Part shown: piece after piece, positions 20,492 to 28,792 of the stretch
Numbering within the stretch: position 1 is the first letter of the stretch
How the letters are laid out: every line of letters starts with the position of its first letter
NCBI RefSeq assembly: GCF_001708965.1
Contig: NZ_LVJW01000007.1
Span: forward strand, 1 to 64,000
Direction: 5' to 3'
Source: Candidatus Thiodiazotropha endoloripes
GTDB lineage: Bacteria; Pseudomonadota; Gammaproteobacteria; Chromatiales; Chromatiaceae
Length of the DNA stretch: 64,000 nt
Made by a program: the position numbers and the translations under genes
The notes under the pieces: generated by a model
What the model saw: the letters and a program-made list of their open reading frames with translations, nothing else
The model's database searches: none
What the model was told of the DNA's origin: nothing

Positions 20492-21179
20492 AAACGAACA
20501 TTACGATAGCACGACACAGGCCGGTGAATATGTGCTCGGAACCCTTGAGGGTGAAGAGCGGGCAGAGTTCGAGCGCCGGCTGCGTGACGATATCAGGCTC
20601 CAGGAAGAGGTCGATGCCTGGCAGCAGCGTTTGGCGCCGATGCTGGAGGGTATTGAGCCGGTCTCGCCGCCGGATGCCGTCTGGCAGGCGGTGGAATCCC
20701 GCCTCACTGATCACGGGCAGCCTGACGCTCAGACAACAACCAGAACAAGCTTCTGGGACAGCCTCAGTATCTGGCGCAACATTGGTATGGTGGCGGCCAC
20801 CCTGGTATTGGCTTTCGGTGTCATGCTGATGACCCAGCAGCCGGAAACCGGCATGAACAATGTGCTGGTGGTGATGAACGACCAGGATCGCACCGGCTGG
20901 GTGGTTGCCGCCAAGCCTGATCACGGGTTTGTCAATGTCAGTGCGGTGGAGCCGACCCAATTACCGGCCGGTAAGGCCTGTCAATTGTGGATGGAGGATC
21001 AGCATGGGAATCTACATCCTGTCGGCGTGCTGCCCCACGATGGTCGCCATGAAATGCCCCTGCCGATGATGCCGAAATCGGAGAATGTGTTTAAGGTTTC
21101 CGTCGAGGAGATGGACGACATGCCTACAGAAAAACCAACCGGTGAAATCGTCTTTGAAGGAAAACTGACTGAGATATAA
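20481..21179 (+). CDS. anti-sigma-K factor, RskA family
   Basis: A 232-residue protein. The N-terminal cytosolic part (EYVLGTLEGEERAEFERRL, residues about 16-34) is the anti-sigma domain, without a zinc motif. A single membrane helix (about 101-118) follows, then a periplasmic RskA domain (QLWMEDQHGNLHPVGVL). RskA proteins bind the adjacent ECF sigma factor and release it after regulated proteolysis. AGGAGG at 20465-20470 lies inside the sigma gene. A Rho-independent terminator follows at 21221-21250, closing the two-gene operon. Confidence 0.92.
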   Translation: MMPENEHYDSTTQAGEYVLGTLEGEERAEFERRLRDDIRLQEEVDAWQQRLAPMLEGIEPVSPPDAVWQAVESRLTDHGQPDAQTTTRTSFWDSLSIWRNIGMVAATLVLAFGVMLMTQQPETGMNNVLVVMNDQDRTGWVVAAKPDHGFVNVSAVEPTQLPAGKACQLWMEDQHGNLHPVGVLPHDGRHEMPLPMMPKSENVFKVSVEEMDDMPTEKPTGEIVFEGKLTEI

Positions 21180-21220
21180 GCCTTTAACAGATCTTTGTCT
21201 CTAGATATGCCAATGCACTG

Positions 21221-21250
21221 AAACCCGGATTTAAATCCGGGTTTTTTGTT
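21221..21250 (+). terminator. Rho-independent terminator of the sigma/anti-sigma operon
   Basis: A fully complementary hairpin AAACCCGGATTT / AAATCCGGGTTT is followed by a T-run, 41 bases after the rskA-like stop codon. Confidence 0.88.
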
Positions 21251-21642
21251 TATCTGTCAATCAATTGCTCAGCGTCAATTGGTTCCCGACCACATCTTGT
21301 ATACTTCTGCGCTGCTTAGTGGCGCCTGTAATGGGCGTGCCGTTTGCTGCGAGTCGGGTCTTGTTCAGGTTTGATGTGGCAGCTCTGAATGGAACAGACC
21401 CCATGATGAGGTGCACTGGATATTACGTCGTACAGGTTTCGTACACCCCTGACAGAGACAAACTCTCAAGTAAGCAGGCTTTAAGTCATGGCTTGAGGAA
21501 TTGGCAAATTGAGTAGATATCAATTTATCGACTGAATTTTCCTCTCCGTACTTCAGTCAGATTAATTAATGGACAAACCAAACTCCTACGCAGTGTTCTG
21601 GGATTAGGTTGCTGGGATTGGTAACAACATGAGTTTTTCTGC
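21251..21642. other. intergenic region upstream of the GGDEF-EAL gene
   Basis: No gene supported. A seven-codon frame (ATG at 21629) overlaps the start of the next gene and could be a leader peptide, but nothing else supports it. Confidence 0.35.
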
Positions 21643-24189
21643 ATGCGCCTGAACAGAGAGAGGCCCATCTTACCTGGACTTGATTCCTACCGGGGGCGCT
21701 ATACCTATTTGGCTGTACTGGTTGGCGCTGCGCTGATCGCGTTTGCTTTAGTGGGTTGGAGTCTGGTCAAGTCCTCCACCCAGACCCAGATATCAAATAT
21801 CACATCCCGTACGCTGGCCTCCGGCGTCCTCGCCGATGCCCAGACGCAACTGAATTTAATTGAAAACCATCTGCAGCGAATTCTGATCGATCCAGTCGAG
21901 GAGGAACCGGAGGATATCAATCATGGTTTAACTCAGCTGGAGCAGGTTATTACCGACCTGACGGAGTCATTGAAACGTCTGCCAGCCGGAAACTCCGATG
22001 TCGCTCTGGCCCTGCAGACAGACCATCAGCATCTAAAGCGGCAAGTCAAACAGCTGATCAATGTACGGCGGGATGTGCAGGCCTGGTTTCCCGCCATGCA
22101 ACTGATGCTCGATGAGATGTACCCCTACAATCAGAGGGTGCTGGGTAATCTGCAACTGCTGCAGCATGAAATTCAGTCTGATGAGGAAGCAGGGATGGAT
22201 CTGAGTATGCAGCTCTCATCGATGCAGCGGCTTTGGTTGGGAATGACTGGAGAATTCCGGTTGGTCATTGCGAATCGTTTTGGCATCTTTCTCGCCAAAT
22301 CCAACCCGGCGCCTGAAGAGCGGTACGATAAGATTATCAACTACTCTGTACGTTTCAGTGAACGTCTAAAGGTCCTGCAGGACCATTTTCATCAACAGAA
22401 TAGTGATTTTCTTGTAGTTGAACCCCTGCATGGTATTGAAGTGGATTATCTCGCCTGGATGGCTGACTTCAATCAGGTCAGGGAGGTTATGCGGAAGCCG
22501 ACCTGGCGCCAGGATCTGAACTTCATGCAGGAGCAGGTCACTCCGGTGTTCAATGAGATGCGGCAGAAATTATCGGTTGTTAATCTGAGCCTGGACACCC
22601 AATCCGCAGAGGACATTACCCAGCTTACACAGACGGCAAAACGGCTCTCAATCTCAATTCTGGTGATGGCGGTGATGGGCCTGTTGATGTTGGTGCTTGC
22701 CTATCTGTTCATCAAACGCAATCTGTTGCAGCCGATCGCGGATACGGCCCATGCCTTGAAAATGGAAGCCAGCGGTTCACTTGATGCGGCAAGTCATCCA
22801 AGTTCCAATCTCAGAGAGACCCGGGATCTGGTGGAGGCATTCAGTGAGATGCGTCGACAGGTACACAACCGGCAGAGTCATCTGGATCATATGGTGCATC
22901 ATGATGCACTGACACAACTGCCAAATCGGATTCTGTTTCGGGATCGTCTCTCCCATGCCCTTGAGATTGCGCTCAGAGGGGAGTTGATGGTGGGCTTGAT
23001 GTTCCTTGATCTGGATCGATTCAAGCAGGTCAATGACAGCCTCGGGCATCTGGTCGGGGATGAGTTGTTGAAGGTGGTGGCCGATCGATTGACGTCATTG
23101 ATGCGCAGTTCCGATACGGTGGCCAGATTGAGTGGTGATGAGTTTGCGATTCTGATTGAAGGTATCAGTTGCCGGGAGGATATGGAGCCTCTGGCGTTGA
23201 AAATACTCAACGCCATCAAGCAGCCGATCGATATAGCCGATAATGAGCTTCGTGTCTCGGCTTCCATCGGCATAGCCATTGCACCACACGACGATATCTC
23301 TGTTGAGCATCTGTTGAGAGACGCGGATACCGCGATGTATGAGGCAAAACGCCAAGGCCGTTCAGCGTACCGTTTTTTCAGCGGTGAGATGACCAAGCGG
23401 GCCTCGGAGAGCCTGTTGCTCGAAAATGAAATCCGTCAGGCGGTGGAATCAGAGCAGTTTATCTACCATTTTCAGCCAATCGTTGAGACCCAGACCGGGC
23501 GACTGTTCTGTTTTGAGGCGCTGTTGCGCTGGGATCATCCTGATCGGGGTTTACTGGATCCAGAGGTGTTTCTCGATGTTTTGGATGAGACGGGCATGAT
23601 CAATACACTGTTTGAACCCATGCTGGCCCATGCAATCACCTTCCAGCAGGAGCAGAGCAAGGAGCGAAATGAGACGGTTGCGGTCTCGATCAACCTCTCC
23701 GCACGTCTGCTCAACGACCCAACCTTTTGTCGAGGTCTGCTTGAGAGCCTGGTCTCCGGAGAGGTACCGCTGGGCAGCCTGATCCTGGAAATAACTGAAG
23801 ATACACTCACCCAAGAGCTGGCGGAAGCCGATGTCTTTCTGCAGCAGGCGAAAGCACTTGGCGCTCGAATCGCACTGGACGATTTTGGTACCGGACAGGC
23901 ATCCCTGAGTCATCTGCGACAGTTTCCCTTCGATATACTGAAGATCGATCGTGATTTTGTGAAAAATGTTAATGTGGATAACTACGATGCCAGCCTGGTA
24001 ACTGCCATGATCCAGTTGGCGCATGCATTCCAGATCGATGTGGTGGCTGAGGGTGTGGAGAGTCAAGCTCAGCTGGCGTTTCTGCAACAGCAGGGGTGTG
24101 ACTATATCCAGGGTTATCTGATTGGCATACCGCAACATGCCGAGGAGCCTTTGGAGTCGATCAGTGACATCCCACTGTTTCAGACCTGA
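21643..24189 (+). CDS. membrane GGDEF-EAL c-di-GMP protein
   Basis: An 848-residue protein: membrane helix about 22-45, a large helical periplasmic sensor region (about 46-345), a second helix about 345-366, a HAMP-like linker, a GGDEF domain (about 425-590) and an EAL domain (about 605-840). The GGDEF signature is SGDEF (497-501), a variant that can keep cyclase activity; the EAL motif (625-627) and DDFGTGQASL are intact, so phosphodiesterase activity is the safer prediction. The periplasmic ligand is unknown. The start ATG lacks a strong ribosome site. No operon partner. Confidence 0.9.
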   Translation: MRLNRERPILPGLDSYRGRYTYLAVLVGAALIAFALVGWSLVKSSTQTQISNITSRTLASGVLADAQTQLNLIENHLQRILIDPVEEEPEDINHGLTQLEQVITDLTESLKRLPAGNSDVALALQTDHQHLKRQVKQLINVRRDVQAWFPAMQLMLDEMYPYNQRVLGNLQLLQHEIQSDEEAGMDLSMQLSSMQRLWLGMTGEFRLVIANRFGIFLAKSNPAPEERYDKIINYSVRFSERLKVLQDHFHQQNSDFLVVEPLHGIEVDYLAWMADFNQVREVMRKPTWRQDLNFMQEQVTPVFNEMRQKLSVVNLSLDTQSAEDITQLTQTAKRLSISILVMAVMGLLMLVLAYLFIKRNLLQPIADTAHALKMEASGSLDAASHPSSNLRETRDLVEAFSEMRRQVHNRQSHLDHMVHHDALTQLPNRILFRDRLSHALEIALRGELMVGLMFLDLDRFKQVNDSLGHLVGDELLKVVADRLTSLMRSSDTVARLSGDEFAILIEGISCREDMEPLALKILNAIKQPIDIADNELRVSASIGIAIAPHDDISVEHLLRDADTAMYEAKRQGRSAYRFFSGEMTKRASESLLLENEIRQAVESEQFIYHFQPIVETQTGRLFCFEALLRWDHPDRGLLDPEVFLDVLDETGMINTLFEPMLAHAITFQQEQSKERNETVAVSINLSARLLNDPTFCRGLLESLVSGEVPLGSLILEITEDTLTQELAEADVFLQQAKALGARIALDDFGTGQASLSHLRQFPFDILKIDRDFVKNVNVDNYDASLVTAMIQLAHAFQIDVVAEGVESQAQLAFLQQQGCDYIQGYLIGIPQHAEEPLESISDIPLFQT

Positions 24190-24362
24190 AAGTGGTGGCA
24201 CGCCTCTGGGGCGGGTCGAGAAAGTATGGGATCTGTTTCTAAGTCGCTGAATATCTGGCAACTTTGATTGGATCACTGTTTTCAGTCGAAGGATTCCATC
24301 GACTAGACTGGCCACAGAATGGATTAATTCCTTGTTCAGGTTCAGCTAGCAACAGATAAACC

Positions 24363-24391
24363 TTGACAGCGTCATCAAAGTGCCGTAGATT
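24363..24391 (+). promoter_or_regulatory. sigma-70 promoter of tRNA-Glu
   Basis: TTGACA at 24363-24368 and TAGATT at 24386-24391 with a 17-base spacer, about 55 bases upstream of the mature tRNA 5' end. Position and quality fit a strong tRNA promoter. Confidence 0.65.
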
Positions 24392-24444
24392 TCGCGCTCC
24401 ACTTTACGAGTGATTGCCCATTTAGGGTGTCTTAGTAAAGACCT

Positions 24445-24520
24445 GTCCCCATCGTCTAGAGGCCTAGGACACTGGCCTTTCACGCCGGTAACAGGGGTTC
24501 GACTCCCCTTGGGGACGCCA
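24445..24520 (+). tRNA. tRNA-Glu (TTC anticodon)
   Basis: A 76-base cloverleaf with encoded CCA end: acceptor GTCCCCA pairs with TGGGGAC, T-loop GGTTCGACTCC, and anticodon loop CTTTCAC giving anticodon TTC. It is complete on this side of the element, and its 3' 48 bases plus one flanking base recur at 38900-38948, marking it as the integration target. Confidence 0.95.
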
Positions 24521-24521
24521 T
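24473..24521 (+). repeat. att repeat, tRNA side
   Basis: A 49-base perfect direct repeat with 38900-38948, covering the anticodon-stem to CCA part of tRNA-Glu plus one base. This is the typical core of a tRNA-targeting tyrosine-integrase element. Confidence 0.93.
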
Positions 24522-24637
24522 AAATATCAATGACTTAGGGTATTTACTGGCTCCTTCTTAGTTTCTTCTGAAGAATTTCTGAACATTTGATTTTGGGTGG
24601 TAGTTATTGCTTACCCTCCTTTCAAGATAGGGATTTT

Positions 24638-25351
24638 ATGAAGGCAGATCAATCTATAATCTTATCTCTCATTACCTTCTTTGTCGGTATATTATTCGGA
24701 AGCATCTTTCTTACTGGTTATCTTGAAATCACACCAGAAGCATTTTATCCAGCTTTAACAACTCTGGTGGCGGCCTTTTTGGGTGCCTATACAGCCTACT
24801 CACTACAAAATGAAAAAGAGAAGAGAAAAGAAGAGAGGCATAATCTCACGCAAGCGAATGAAGTCTTACAGGCTATAAAAGATCATATTGCAATACTCAG
24901 TATATTTAATGAACAAAGTATTGCTCCTTTCCGTAAGCATCCCTATAGGTATTTGGCTATATTGCCACTTGGATTCGAATTAAAGCCAAATCTAGAAATA
25001 GATGTATCAAAACTAAGTTTTTTATGGCAAAAAGGCGATGTTGTAGCTACAGATAAAGTATGTAGTGCGAAATTTGGTTTTACTATGGCTCTGGATCATA
25101 TAAACAGGCGATCTCAATTTTATAATAGCGATATTCAGCCAGCTTTCGACTCATCTGATCTCCGTCATGATGGAAAGATAGATGCTACTAAGGCCAAAGA
25201 AACCCTAGGTGAACGCAGATACAAAAAAATTGTCGATCATACTAATAACATGATTGATGCTGTTGATACTACTATCCAATCGCTTTTTGATGCTAGAGAT
25301 GAGCTACGTACAGAAATAAATAAAATGTATCCACATGGAACAGCGCTTTAA
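24638..25351 (+). CDS. element cargo: two-TM protein with coiled-coil cytosolic part
   Basis: About 237 residues: two membrane helices at about 5-27 and 36-57, then a charged coiled-coil (QNEKEKRKEERHNLTQANEV) and a polar C-terminal domain of about 150 residues with no known motif. I use ATG 24638, preceded by GATAGGGA, rather than upstream codons. It is the first gene inside the element next to the tRNA and runs opposite to the structural block, a usual place for cargo. The layout resembles uncharacterised membrane proteins of phages and defence islands, but I cannot assign a role. Confidence 0.7.
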   Translation: MKADQSIILSLITFFVGILFGSIFLTGYLEITPEAFYPALTTLVAAFLGAYTAYSLQNEKEKRKEERHNLTQANEVLQAIKDHIAILSIFNEQSIAPFRKHPYRYLAILPLGFELKPNLEIDVSKLSFLWQKGDVVATDKVCSAKFGFTMALDHINRRSQFYNSDIQPAFDSSDLRHDGKIDATKAKETLGERRYKKIVDHTNNMIDAVDTTIQSLFDARDELRTEINKMYPHGTAL

Positions 25352-25413
25352 CAGAATTACAGTGGATTTGTTTTTTGTTATAATTACATCAGTAACAGGG
25401 AAGAGGGATTGGA

Positions 25414-25797
25414 ATGTTTAAAGCTATCATTATCGCATCACTCATTTTTCTTTTCGGTTGTACTCCCACTAGTTCTACTGTCGTTATGCTAGATGATTCA
25501 GTTATTTATCCAGTATCTGCCAAAACTGAAATTCTCTTCGAACCACCGGATCGTAAATATAAGCAGATAGCCATGATTGAGACTAAAGGAGGAGGCAATA
25601 CTGACTTACCTACTATTTTGGAAGGTATGAGAAGTGAGGCGATGAAAGTTGGTGCTGATGCTGTGATGCCTACAGAAGATGCTAGTCGAACCACACCAAA
25701 ATCCGTTATTTATAATCCTTGGCTTGGCGGCTACCAGACATTAGGCGGGATCAATATACCGAAACTCCGAGGAATAGCGATCAAGTATACCGATTAA
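25414..25797 (+). CDS. element cargo: small lipoprotein
   Basis: A 127-residue protein with a lipoprotein signal (MFKAIIIASLIFLFGC, lipobox LFGC, Cys16). The mature part contains KQIAMIETKGGGN and MRSEAMKVGADAVMP, similar in style to small outer-membrane or periplasmic lipoproteins of the YajI/DUF4156 kind, where a conserved GADAV segment is common. GAGGGA lies upstream of the ATG. It follows the membrane protein by 62 bases and precedes the zinc-knuckle gene by 11 bases, so the three are probably co-transcribed. Surface exclusion is one possible role; there is no direct evidence. Confidence 0.7.
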   Translation: MFKAIIIASLIFLFGCTPTSSTVVMLDDSVIYPVSAKTEILFEPPDRKYKQIAMIETKGGGNTDLPTILEGMRSEAMKVGADAVMPTEDASRTTPKSVIYNPWLGGYQTLGGINIPKLRGIAIKYTD

Positions 25798-25808
25798 TGG
25801 GAAGTACC

Positions 25809-26060
25809 ATGGACCTCAAGAAAGACCTACCCGTAGCCATTTGTACAAGATGTAATGCTGTAACAACAAATATTACTCTTGCTAATCAGCGATGTGGGCA
25901 AAGGTATGATGGGAAGCGCTGTAAAGGTGTCTATCAAAGTGCCATATGCGAAAATGATTGGGATGAGTGCCCTATCTGTAATGCAACAGGTCGAGTAAAT
26001 GGTGAAAAATGTCATCGATGTAATGGAGAGGGATGGATCTTTGTAAGAAAAAGTCCCTGA
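25809..26060 (+). CDS. element cargo: cysteine-rich zinc-knuckle protein
   Basis: An 83-residue protein with ten cysteines. CTRC begins the N-terminal part; the C-terminal part holds two motifs close to the DnaJ zinc centre (CPICNATGRV and CHRCNGEGW). It probably binds two zinc ions and acts in protein or nucleic-acid binding. ATG 25809 has GGGAAG just upstream; an earlier ATG at 25797 would overlap the lipoprotein stop. A bidirectional terminator follows. Confidence 0.65.
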   Translation: MDLKKDLPVAICTRCNAVTTNITLANQRCGQRYDGKRCKGVYQSAICENDWDECPICNATGRVNGEKCHRCNGEGWIFVRKSP

Positions 26061-26087
26061 GTAGATAACATTATATGGGCACATATA

Positions 26088-26112
26088 AGGCCCCACGAAG
26101 GGGCCTATTTTC
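26088..26112. terminator. bidirectional terminator between convergent element genes
   Basis: A 7-bp stem AGGCCCC / GGGGCCT with loop ACGAA and a following ATTTTCTC. It lies between the rightward cargo genes and the leftward structural operon. Confidence 0.75.
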
Positions 26113-26131
26113 TCTCAGCAAGGGGTAGGTA

Positions 26132-26443
26132 TTACTCTGAGGTGATCTCGTCTAATTCACCCGTTTTATGGGCCTTCCCGGCCTGTTTCTGGGCCTTCAT
26201 TAACTTCCTATGAAGCCTTAGTAGTTCCTGAAAAGCCTCATTACACTTATCGGCTTGTTCTCTACATTGGTACATCATTGAATTAAGGCTATTACCATCA
26301 AGCTGATCAAGGCTGTCGTCAGTGTTCATGGTCATGGTAAAAAGCAGATCAGCTAGACCGTGAATGAATCCATCAGCGATGCTGAATTGGCCCTCAAGTT
26401 CTCTAATTTTGCTGAATTCTTCAGAAATGGCCTGTGTATTCAT
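26132..26443 (-). CDS. element protein, helical, 103 residues
   Basis: A polar helical protein, last gene of the leftward block. The C-terminal half is basic (LHRKLMKAQKQAGKAHK) and ends acidic. The middle contains GFIHGLADLLF and MYQCREQADKC. Its start overlaps the upstream stop by 4 bases (ATGA), so the two are translationally coupled. No family recognised. Confidence 0.65.
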   Translation of the reverse strand: MNTQAISEEFSKIRELEGQFSIADGFIHGLADLLFTMTMNTDDSLDQLDGNSLNSMMYQCREQADKCNEAFQELLRLHRKLMKAQKQAGKAHKTGELDEITSE

Positions 26444-26661
26444 GACTCCACCTCATCAGTTTCCTTGATATTAATAGCTATCTCTGCGAGCTCCCCTATC
26501 TCTTGGGCTAAGCTACTAACAAATTGAGGAGCTAGAAGCTTTTCATTTCCATAGTCAACATTAGTGCTCATTGAAAGCAAGGCACTCATATCTTTGATTG
26601 CGAACAGAAGCTGTTCACGTAGATCTGCTGGGCTGGTTTTAATAATGGTTGCAGTGGCCAT
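26440..26661 (-). CDS. element protein, helical, 73 residues
   Basis: A small protein starting MATATIIKTSPADLREQL and containing two helical segments and an acidic C-terminus. A strong ribosome site (AGGAGG, 26667-26672) lies 5 bases before the ATG and overlaps the stop of the open frame at 26671. Overlaps the next gene by 4 bases. Its amino-terminal style recurs among small phage proteins, but I assign no function. Confidence 0.7.
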   Translation of the reverse strand: MATATIIKTSPADLREQLLFAIKDMSALLSMSTNVDYGNEKLLAPQFVSSLAQEIGELAEIAINIKETDEVES

Positions 26662-26671
26662 GATGACCTCC

Positions 26672-26685
26672 TATCGTTTAGTAGT
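26672..26685. repeat. 14-bp direct repeat, copy 1
   Basis: TATCGTTTAGTAGT, identical to 26847-26860. This copy lies directly upstream of the 73-residue gene, next to its ribosome site. Confidence 0.7.
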
Positions 26686-26810
26686 CGCCACCAGATAAGG
26701 GTGACGGGACTCAACTACCGCGATAAGGCGGCTGGACTTATTTCCCGAAGGTCTTGTATTCGGTCCTATCATCCCGTCATAGGAAATCGTAACGCCTGAG
26801 AAACAGGCAC

Positions 26811-26838
26811 AAAAAAACCGCAGGTCTGACGGGTGCGG
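26811..26838 (-). terminator. candidate terminator within the leftward block
   Basis: On the minus strand CCGCA and TGCGG can pair (5 bp, 11-base loop), followed by seven T. A second hairpin (GCCTG/CAGGC at 26794-26808) follows. This would separate the ejection-like genes from the two small downstream genes, or attenuate transcription into them. Confidence 0.5.
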
Positions 26839-26846
26839 AATCCGCT

Positions 26847-26860
26847 TATCGTTTAGTAGT
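26847..26860. repeat. 14-bp direct repeat, copy 2
   Basis: Identical to 26672-26685, 175 bases away, just after the end of the 332-residue gene. The pair brackets the terminator and the stop-free frame. Confidence 0.7.
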
Positions 26861-26897
26861 ACCTCGAATACTACACCATAACTTGGTAAACTGCTAT

Positions 26898-27896
26898 CTA
26901 ATCTTCACTCAATAACAGCCCCGCAATTGCACCAATTGCTGCTCCCAAATAACCACCAGTCTGACCGCCCATAGCCGCCCCAGCAGACGCTCCAGACATT
27001 GCGCCGCCTGCCATGCTTCCTATAGCTGAAGTGGTACCTGTGGTCATGGTTTCAGAATTAGTCCCACCTGGCGCACCCCATACTAGCTGAGCATATCGAT
27101 TCAGATTGTTCCACGGTTGCTGTGTTTGGTAATTGTAACGGTTGACTGCGTCTTGAATCTCAGTCTGTTGCTCATTCCTATAGAAGTCACCTGCCTCTAG
27201 GGGAACACCTGCAAAACCTAATTGAGATTGACCAAATGCCGGAACCTGGCCGAATAGTGAAGAAGCCGTATTCATACGGGAAGCATCCGCAATAGCGCCT
27301 TGAGAATAAAGATCCACAGCTTGATCTACACCCTGTGAGGCTCTGTTCTGAGCATTGGTATAGGCCCCTAGATACATATTCGACAGATTGTCTTGTAGCT
27401 GAGCATTTGCATTACTTCTTAAAATACCCTCAGCGACACCGTGACGACTTGATCCACTCTGCCCCATTAACGCCGCTGCCTGATCATTTTGCCCAACCTG
27501 AGAGTCAACCGACCTGTTGGTTTGATTAATCATGGCTTCTGCTGCCTGATTATACGGCACTAAGTTAACCTCGCCAGATAGTGCTTGTCTGAGGCTATTC
27601 GATGGATCTACTGTGGGTGATTGACTATGGGCTGCTTGTAGCCCCGCCATGGTCGCCAGATTATAAACATTCTGCCCCGCCGCATTTGTCATCTGTCCGT
27701 ATTGATCAGACACATTCATGCGATCTGAAAAGCCCCTGTCATGGAGTGCGTTACTCCTTGCAAAAGTTTCACCAGGATAATAGGGAATGTCTTCCTGTGC
27801 TAACGCTTGTGATTGGGCAAATATGTCCTCAATGTAGGGCATTTGTTCGTCATAAGGTTCTGCGCTCTGAATTGTGTTTCTGCCGCCGCTTCCCAT
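26898..27896 (-). CDS. podovirus-like internal virion / DNA-ejection protein, glycine zipper
   Basis: A 332-residue protein. The N-terminal half contains PYIEDIFAQSQALAQ and IPYYPGETFA, a pattern I associate with internal or tail-associated proteins of podoviruses. The middle is Gln/Asn/Ala-rich and helical. The C-terminus is a glycine zipper (GSMAGGAMSGASAGAAMGG, then GAAIGAIAGLLL), which usually marks membrane insertion. It ends the main structural block. The assignment as an ejection-type protein is inference from architecture and position. Confidence 0.6.
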   Translation of the reverse strand: MGSGGRNTIQSAEPYDEQMPYIEDIFAQSQALAQEDIPYYPGETFARSNALHDRGFSDRMNVSDQYGQMTNAAGQNVYNLATMAGLQAAHSQSPTVDPSNSLRQALSGEVNLVPYNQAAEAMINQTNRSVDSQVGQNDQAAALMGQSGSSRHGVAEGILRSNANAQLQDNLSNMYLGAYTNAQNRASQGVDQAVDLYSQGAIADASRMNTASSLFGQVPAFGQSQLGFAGVPLEAGDFYRNEQQTEIQDAVNRYNYQTQQPWNNLNRYAQLVWGAPGGTNSETMTTGTTSAIGSMAGGAMSGASAGAAMGGQTGGYLGAAIGAIAGLLLSED

Positions 27897-27905
27897 GTCT
27901 TTCTC

Positions 27906-28658
27906 CTAATATCCGAAATATGAATCATCAACGCCAGAACCTGGATTGAACCCGGCTTGTCTGCGCGATCTTTGCCAATCACTCAAGTTGTACATCCTTC
28001 TTAAGTAAGTATCGTTACCTATGGCATTGAGGAATTGATCAATAGACATTTGTGAAATGTCTGGCGCTCCAGCATCCCCCCAAGGGTTCAACGCCGTTCC
28101 TTCCCCTGGTGGTAATGGTAGAAGGCTATTTGATTCACCCTCTGTTGGTGGAACGGCTGGTACTGGCGTAGGTTGCACTAGCTGATCCCTGAGCGGGGTT
28201 GGTCCTGATGGAAGACCAGCACCAGAGCCATTCAATCCGCCAAATTCCGCTGACGGTGCCCCGATTGTCATATTAGGATTATGGCTGGTTGTAACCGTAC
28301 CAGGGGGCCGCCATCTGTTTTGTAGGTCGTCTTCTTCATATGATCCATAGCCGCCACCATGACCACCAATTAATGATGCCAATGCTCCAGTTATTTGCTG
28401 AAGTGTTGGCCTGGGCCTTGGTTGTGATAAAGGCCCTTGTGTCCGATTAATGGGAGGGCCAAAATCGTTGTTAGGCGCAGGAATATACCCAGGCTGGACA
28501 GTAGCATGGTGGATGCCCTGCGCTCTGCCCGATGTAGAGCTTAATGGCCCTACTGCAGGACTAGGACCAAAGCCCGCATCATGATTTACCTGGATAGTTG
28601 GATTATAGGTCGGGTTGTATGTACTCGCCGCAATCCCGTGTTGTGTTGATCCGCCCAT
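27906..28658 (-). CDS. Pro/Gly-rich element protein
   Basis: A 250-residue low-complexity protein rich in Pro, Gly, Asn and Ser (GPLSSTSGR, PPINRTQGPLSQPRPRPTL) that ends in a more structured helical tail (MSIDQFLNAIGNDTYLRRMYNLS). It has no membrane segment. It lies between two ejection-like proteins and may be a flexible virion component. An AAGG lies upstream of the ATG, overlapping the end of the 40-residue frame. No family recognised. Confidence 0.6.
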   Translation of the reverse strand: MGGSTQHGIAASTYNPTYNPTIQVNHDAGFGPSPAVGPLSSTSGRAQGIHHATVQPGYIPAPNNDFGPPINRTQGPLSQPRPRPTLQQITGALASLIGGHGGGYGSYEEDDLQNRWRPPGTVTTSHNPNMTIGAPSAEFGGLNGSGAGLPSGPTPLRDQLVQPTPVPAVPPTEGESNSLLPLPPGEGTALNPWGDAGAPDISQMSIDQFLNAIGNDTYLRRMYNLSDWQRSRRQAGFNPGSGVDDSYFGY

Positions 28659-28669
28659 AGTTGTTACCT

Positions 28670-28792
28670 TTAGCTTTTGTCCTTCAGATATACGTATCTT
28701 GTTTTTTTAGAGTTAATACTTGGCTTATAAACAAGGATTTTCTCTTCCTTGTTCGCCCGCAATCTCTTAACAATGACACCCACAAGAATCAC
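28670..28792 (-). CDS. possible 40-residue basic protein
   Basis: A short frame tiles exactly between the 188-residue and 250-residue genes. The GTG start shares a base with the upstream stop codon, and the TAA sits next to the downstream ribosome site. The product has a hydrophobic start (MILVGVIV) followed by a strongly basic stretch (KRLRANKEEK, SKKTRYVYLK). A hairpin (AACAAGGA/TCCTTGTT) falls inside it. Tiling and composition suggest a real gene, but it is too short to be sure. Confidence 0.45.
   Translation of the reverse strand: MILVGVIVKRLRANKEEKILVYKPSINSKKTRYVYLKDKS

Larger units (their letters stand above)
26671..26904 (-). other. stop-free frame without a normal start, in the noncoding gap
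   Basis: On the minus strand one frame stays open for 77 codons, from just inside the end of the 332-residue gene to TAG at 26671. The only ATG in frame is at 26772 (33 residues, ending RHPYLVATTKR). The upstream part of the frame (FFCACFSGVTISYDG) looks protein-like but runs through a predicted terminator. The stop overlaps the AGGAGG of the next gene, so coupling is possible. Either a short coupling peptide or a structured RNA could explain it. Confidence 0.4.
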
